Shown: in pieces, positions 60,489 through 64,000 of the stretch
How positions within the stretch are numbered: position 1 is the first letter of the stretch
Layout of the letters: the number at the start of each line of letters is the position of its first letter
Origin: Sinorhizobium fredii USDA 205
GTDB lineage: Bacteria; Pseudomonadota; Alphaproteobacteria; Rhizobiales; Rhizobiaceae
Reading direction: 5' to 3'
Assembly: GCF_001461695.1 (NCBI RefSeq)
Contig: NZ_AUTC01000066.1
Location: 62,001-126,000, forward strand
DNA: 64,000 bases
Program-made: the position numbers and the translations under genes
The notes under the pieces: model-generated
Told to the model about the DNA's origin: nothing
Database searches by the model: none
The model's input: the letters and a program-made list of their open reading frames with translations, nothing else

Positions 60489-63419
60489 TTAGGCGCTGGT
60501 CAGCCGTTGAGCCTTGGCGGCTCCGCCGCGCTGAGCGTAGTCCAATCCATAAACCATCAAGTCGGCGAGGTGTGCATCCACGGCTGCCCTCGATATCCCT
60601 GGCTGCACGCCGAAGATTTCAAACGTCAGTCCCGTCGGCGGGGTGGTCTCAAGCGCCCGCTTCATGGCGTTGAAATCACCTTTCACAAAACGTGAAGGGT
60701 TGCGGTGATGACCCGGATTGATGCGATGTTCAACGTGCTGAGTAAGCACCGCGGCATCGCAGAAGGCGATTGATTTCAGCATCTGGCCGGACACTTCATA
60801 CACATCGCCGACGCGCCGGCCAGAGGGTGCGCCGCCCGCGCCTTTGCAGTGATAGAGCCTGACAATAAGGGAGCCGTCCGGGTTTTGCACGAACGCGATA
60901 TAGTCAGCTGCTTCCCCGCTGCGGTGGTCATAAACGAGCGCAATGAGATCGTCCGATGCGCACAGGTGCCGCTCCAGCCCCTGATGGACAGTCAGCCGTC
61001 CATCAGGCTGGTCTGGCCCGAACTCCATGTCAATCTTGCAGTTGTCCCACGCGAGAGCGTCGGCATCGCCGTCGCGAAGCTGTGTGACGACATCGGCTGC
61101 TGCAGCAATAAGATTGACACCAATGAATGACGACTTATCGGCCGCGTAAAAGACTGGAGGATGATGGGATAGCCACGACGCCAGGTCCGTCCACTCGTCA
61201 TAACCTGTGACAATTTCGACATCGCTTGCCCCGGCCTTTGTGAACAAGGCTCCCCCACCAAGGTTGAAGGAAATGCTTCCGCTGAAGGTATCCGAGACGA
61301 CATCGAAGGTCATGGTGGAACGCCCTCCGTTCACCTGGAAATTGGCGAGTTCGAGATCGGTGACGATCCTATAGGTCCAAGGTGCGGCGGCTCCCGCTCT
61401 CCACCGGACACGCGGCGCTAGGCGATAAGCTTGCTTGTGCCAGCCGGCGGCAATGATGTGCTCCGGCAGCTGCCGCAAGGTGCGCGCGTGCTGAATGATG
61501 TCGAGTTGCGACGCTGCTATCCCGCCGCCGCCGCCAAGCCTTCCGTTCAGTTCGGTGATCCACTCGATGTATTCAGCGACGGAGAGGCGTTGGTTAGACC
61601 AGATACGCGAGCTGCTACTGGCGCCTATCGTCTCACGCACGTCGTCGTCGCCCACCCCGCTTCCGAAGAAGTGACCCTGCGAATAGGCGCGTGAATCGCC
61701 AGTTGTAATTGCGCGCTCGGCCGCCGGTCCAGTCATCACGCGATAAGACTCGGCTTGGGAGTTCACGGCCGTGTTCTTTAGGCCGACATTGTAGAACCTG
61801 AGGCTGTTCAGCCCACTCAAGGCACGCCGCGTGCGCTCGTAACTGATCGGTCGATGCTGGTCGGGCAGCGCCGTCTGAATCAGGTCGAGGTAGATACGTG
61901 CCGTTCGGCGAGTCGAGCCTATGTAACACAGGCGCGATGCCTGATTGTAGGCCAGCAGGAATGCGTCATGGCGCACGTTCACCAGAACATCTGAGGTTGC
62001 CCAATTCGGCGGCGAGGTGTCTACGGTCAGAAGCAGCGTCACTAGCCCGTCATCCGATGTCCACTGCTTGGCCACCCTCAGGTTGCGACCAATGACATCT
62101 CCAAAAAGCGAGAAATCCGGTTGGGCTTGGCACTCGAAGATCTGCGCGTGCGCATAGAGTTCCAGCAGGAGAGGCGTGACGGAATCGTAGTCGGAGTCGG
62201 CCTGCTTGTTGATCTTGAGGAAATCCAACATCTCCCGGTCGGCTTCCACCTCCGCGATCTGAGCGCGCGCGACATCATCGATCAGCTCCGCGATGTCGAC
62301 GCCTTCCTTGAACAGCTTGACCGACGCTTCTTTCAGTCGCGAGAGCGGCGCTACGAGCGTTGCATCGCCAGTCGAGGCATCGTTCGTGCGCGCGAAGCGA
62401 CCGATGAATTGCAGAGTGGGAACAAGCGACCGGTGCGGGGCGTGCAGCGCTGCGATCTTCAATTTCGGGAAGTCATAGCCTTCGCCAAACATGTCGACGC
62501 AGACCACGCCGTCGATCTCGCCCGCGAGCAGCTCGGCCTCTGCTTTGTCCTGGGTGCGCTTCGATGCGTGACTGTCGATCGCTCTAACCCGGGCGCCAGT
62601 CTCTTCGTAGAGGCCTACCAACCTCCGCGCCGACGCTATCGTCGCCGCGCGGGCGAAAATACGATGATCGAAGCCAGCCGCCTGATCAGCGCGCAGCCGG
62701 GCGACTGCCGTTCGTGCAACCGCCCGGTCGATCTCGTCATCGTCATTGGCATTGCGCACCGGCGCCGGAGTGAAGGTGACGCGCCCGAAAGCGGATTCTT
62801 TAGCGGCTTTCGACACCGGATACCAATAGGCCATCCTCCCCGGGATCACCTTTCGATCTCGGCGGAAGGGGGTAGCGGTCAGGAAGACAAATCGCGCTTC
62901 CGGATAATGCGCAAGGAAGGCTGCCCACGTTTCCGCGGGCGCGTGATGCGCCTCATCGAAGATGATCAGGTCAAAGAGGTCAGATGGGGCTTCCGGCGCG
63001 ACAGCTGGCGAGAGGCTCTGAGGTGTCGAGATGACGACGTCCTGTCCCGCGGCCTTCGTCCACGCGTCAGCGTCGCGGGGTGCGCCTTTTTGACCGAGCA
63101 CCGCCGGGTTGGGTGTCGCCGCCGCGACGACGCCAAGCCGACGAAGGACGGACAGCTCCTTGAAGTGGCTGGTCGTCTGCTGGCGCAAGGCGTCAGACGG
63201 CTCCACAACCAACACCCGCCGCGCTCGCAACAAAAAGGGCAGAGCCATCAGAAGCGCTGTCTTACCGTAGCCCGTTGGTAAGGAAAGGATCGCTGGCTCA
63301 TCGTAAACGGAAAAATGCGCCAGCGCTGAGTGCAGTGCGCCCAGTTGACCGGGACGGAAGCCAGTATTAGGCCCGCCAATTAGATTCAGAATGAGATTGT
63401 TATCTGTAAAGTAGGGCAT
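60489..63419 (-). CDS. DEAH-type SF2 helicase with long C-terminal region, putative defence protein
   Basis: The 976-residue protein starts at the ATG at 63419 after GGGGGAGGAAGGG. The helicase core holds PTGYGKT (48-54), FDEAHHAP (154-161), FLTATPFRRD, FARAATIASARRLV, DMFGEGYDFPKL and QFIGRFARTND. The C-terminal half (about 450-976) has no standard domain. Near residue 870 the pattern DYIAFVQNPDGSLIVRLYHC followed by KG has a D..HxK spacing that could be a nuclease active site. It resembles restriction-type helicases. The frame is intact. Confidence 0.7.
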   Translation of the reverse strand: MPYFTDNNLILNLIGGPNTGFRPGQLGALHSALAHFSVYDEPAILSLPTGYGKTALLMALPFLLRARRVLVVEPSDALRQQTTSHFKELSVLRRLGVVAAATPNPAVLGQKGAPRDADAWTKAAGQDVVISTPQSLSPAVAPEAPSDLFDLIIFDEAHHAPAETWAAFLAHYPEARFVFLTATPFRRDRKVIPGRMAYWYPVSKAAKESAFGRVTFTPAPVRNANDDDEIDRAVARTAVARLRADQAAGFDHRIFARAATIASARRLVGLYEETGARVRAIDSHASKRTQDKAEAELLAGEIDGVVCVDMFGEGYDFPKLKIAALHAPHRSLVPTLQFIGRFARTNDASTGDATLVAPLSRLKEASVKLFKEGVDIAELIDDVARAQIAEVEADREMLDFLKINKQADSDYDSVTPLLLELYAHAQIFECQAQPDFSLFGDVIGRNLRVAKQWTSDDGLVTLLLTVDTSPPNWATSDVLVNVRHDAFLLAYNQASRLCYIGSTRRTARIYLDLIQTALPDQHRPISYERTRRALSGLNSLRFYNVGLKNTAVNSQAESYRVMTGPAAERAITTGDSRAYSQGHFFGSGVGDDDVRETIGASSSSRIWSNQRLSVAEYIEWITELNGRLGGGGGIAASQLDIIQHARTLRQLPEHIIAAGWHKQAYRLAPRVRWRAGAAAPWTYRIVTDLELANFQVNGGRSTMTFDVVSDTFSGSISFNLGGGALFTKAGASDVEIVTGYDEWTDLASWLSHHPPVFYAADKSSFIGVNLIAAAADVVTQLRDGDADALAWDNCKIDMEFGPDQPDGRLTVHQGLERHLCASDDLIALVYDHRSGEAADYIAFVQNPDGSLIVRLYHCKGAGGAPSGRRVGDVYEVSGQMLKSIAFCDAAVLTQHVEHRINPGHHRNPSRFVKGDFNAMKRALETTPPTGLTFEIFGVQPGISRAAVDAHLADLMVYGLDYAQRGGAAKAQRLTSA

Positions 63420-63702
63420 CCCTTCCTCCCCCTGAGCTGCAATGCAATTGATTCCAGCTTGTTTTGCAAGAATGACTGCGTGCTTAGGTTGAGGAATTTG
63501 CTTCTGGCCTCCAGGCAGATCATCGGCCGGCCAATTTTTTACGAACCGGCCGGCAGGTGCTTTACCAAGGCGGTCTAACCCTCCGCAGGCAGCGGAAGCT
63601 GTTCAGCTGATGCAGGGGACGCGGAGATGCATCGTCCTACCCAAGGTTTACCCGCGGGTGATGGAGACCTCCTTCGCGCGGCGACTGCTAGTTTGTGCGA
63701 GG

Positions 63703-64000
63703 TCAGCCGACCTGTTCCACTGCCAGTGTGCCTGCGGCAAGCGGCTTGATCAGCGATTGGGCTGAGATGGTCGGATCGAGCCAGTTGGCCCAAGCATCAC
63801 GCTCCAGAATGACAATCTGCCGGTCGTGGTACGGCGCGATGTCCGGTCCCGGTTCCATCGTCAGCATTGTGAAAGCTTGCCCGACCTCGGGCGTGTCGCG
63901 CCAGATGCCGGCAATGCAGAAGATCGGCTCGCCCTTCTTGGTGAACAGCCATTTGTCCTTGCGCTTCTTCTTCGGATCCGTGGGTTCTGTGAACTCGTAA
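63703..64000 (-). CDS. SRAP (YedK/HMCES-family) protein, C-terminal part (partial)
   Basis: On the minus strand the frame entering at the right edge reads KWLFTKKGEPIFCIAGIWRD, AFTMLTMEPGP, APYHDRQIVILERD and WLDPTISAQ, then stops at 63703. These are the conserved strands and His motif (PYHDRQ) of SOS-response-associated peptidase family proteins, which crosslink to abasic sites in single-stranded DNA. The N-terminus with the catalytic Cys2 lies outside the window. The gap 63420-63702 shows no gene. Confidence 0.85.
   Translation of the reverse strand, partial: YEFTEPTDPKKKRKDKWLFTKKGEPIFCIAGIWRDTPEVGQAFTMLTMEPGPDIAPYHDRQIVILERDAWANWLDPTISAQSLIKPLAAGTLAVEQVG

Noticed and set aside
62121..63281. 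386-codon plus-strand frame opposite the DEAH helicase
   Set aside because: Composition is Arg/Asp/His-rich without any motif; the opposite strand encodes a clear helicase.
1..64000. CRISPR array, tRNA or rRNA genes
   Set aside because: I saw no regular direct repeats with spacers and no recognisable tRNA or rRNA sequence on either strand, but a covariance-model scan was not possible.

Overview
The window looks like part of an accessory plasmid or symbiotic megaplasmid of an alphaproteobacterium of the order Rhizobiales, most likely Ensifer/Sinorhizobium or a close relative. The main evidence is a complete repABC replication-partition operon with an antisense RNA in the repB-repC gap. There is also a virB1-virB11 operon divergent from an rctA-like winged-helix gene, a TraI-type acyl-homoserine-lactone synthase relic beside repABC, and two intergenic palindromic repeats of the RIME type. 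All family assignments were made by reading the sequence; no database search was run.

Layout. (1) 1-19.8 kb is a stress, metal and low-oxygen metabolism cluster: an MgtC/DUF4010 membrane protein, a DUF1275 protein, a P1B-5 (Nia-like) metal ATPase with a C-terminal hemerythrin domain, an alpha/beta hydrolase, a flavodoxin-fold oxidoreductase, a small c-type cytochrome, YeeE/YedE-type transporters, an HlyD/FtsX/ABC exporter, DUF2933 and Spy-like proteins, phosphoketolase, a CBS-BON protein, a UbiB-family kinase and a truncated archaeal-type S-adenosylmethionine synthetase. Sites matching the FNR/FixK pattern TTGA-N6-TCAA precede several of these genes, so I infer one oxygen-responsive regulon. 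(2) 20.0-30.6 kb is a complete virB1-11 type IV secretion operon on the minus strand, with an EexN-like entry-exclusion lipoprotein and the rctA-like regulator. (3) 30.9-35.5 kb holds a decayed traI and repABC. (4) 35.8-39.4 kb holds a NYN-LOTUS gene, cspA, recombinase fragments and a DUF1612 DNA-binding protein next to a near-perfect 14-bp-arm palindrome. (5) 39.6-63.4 kb is a defence island. It has a compact operon of AbiE toxin-antitoxin, a Hachiman-like pair (DUF1837 nuclease plus helicase) and a CoiA-like nuclease. It also has an overlapping three-gene operon (pseudokinase-Upf1-like helicase, two-HKD PLD nuclease, PIN-like protein), a HelD-like helicase, a DEDDh exonuclease, a DUF429 gene and a large DEAH helicase. 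The end of a SRAP-family gene closes the window.

The best candidate for an undescribed system is the operon at 47542-53860. Its three genes overlap by 4 bases each. It combines a degenerate protein-kinase domain fused to an SF1 helicase, a winged-helix/phospholipase-D nuclease and a possible PIN-like nuclease. I do not recognise this combination as a named defence system.

A caution on quality. At least nine genes are broken by what looks like a single-base deletion, several in short homopolymer runs. That could be real decay or uncorrected indel errors. Other lesions cannot be read errors of that kind: an ABC ATPase that has lost its Walker A region, a YedE half-transporter with an internal deletion, and a truncated SAM synthetase.
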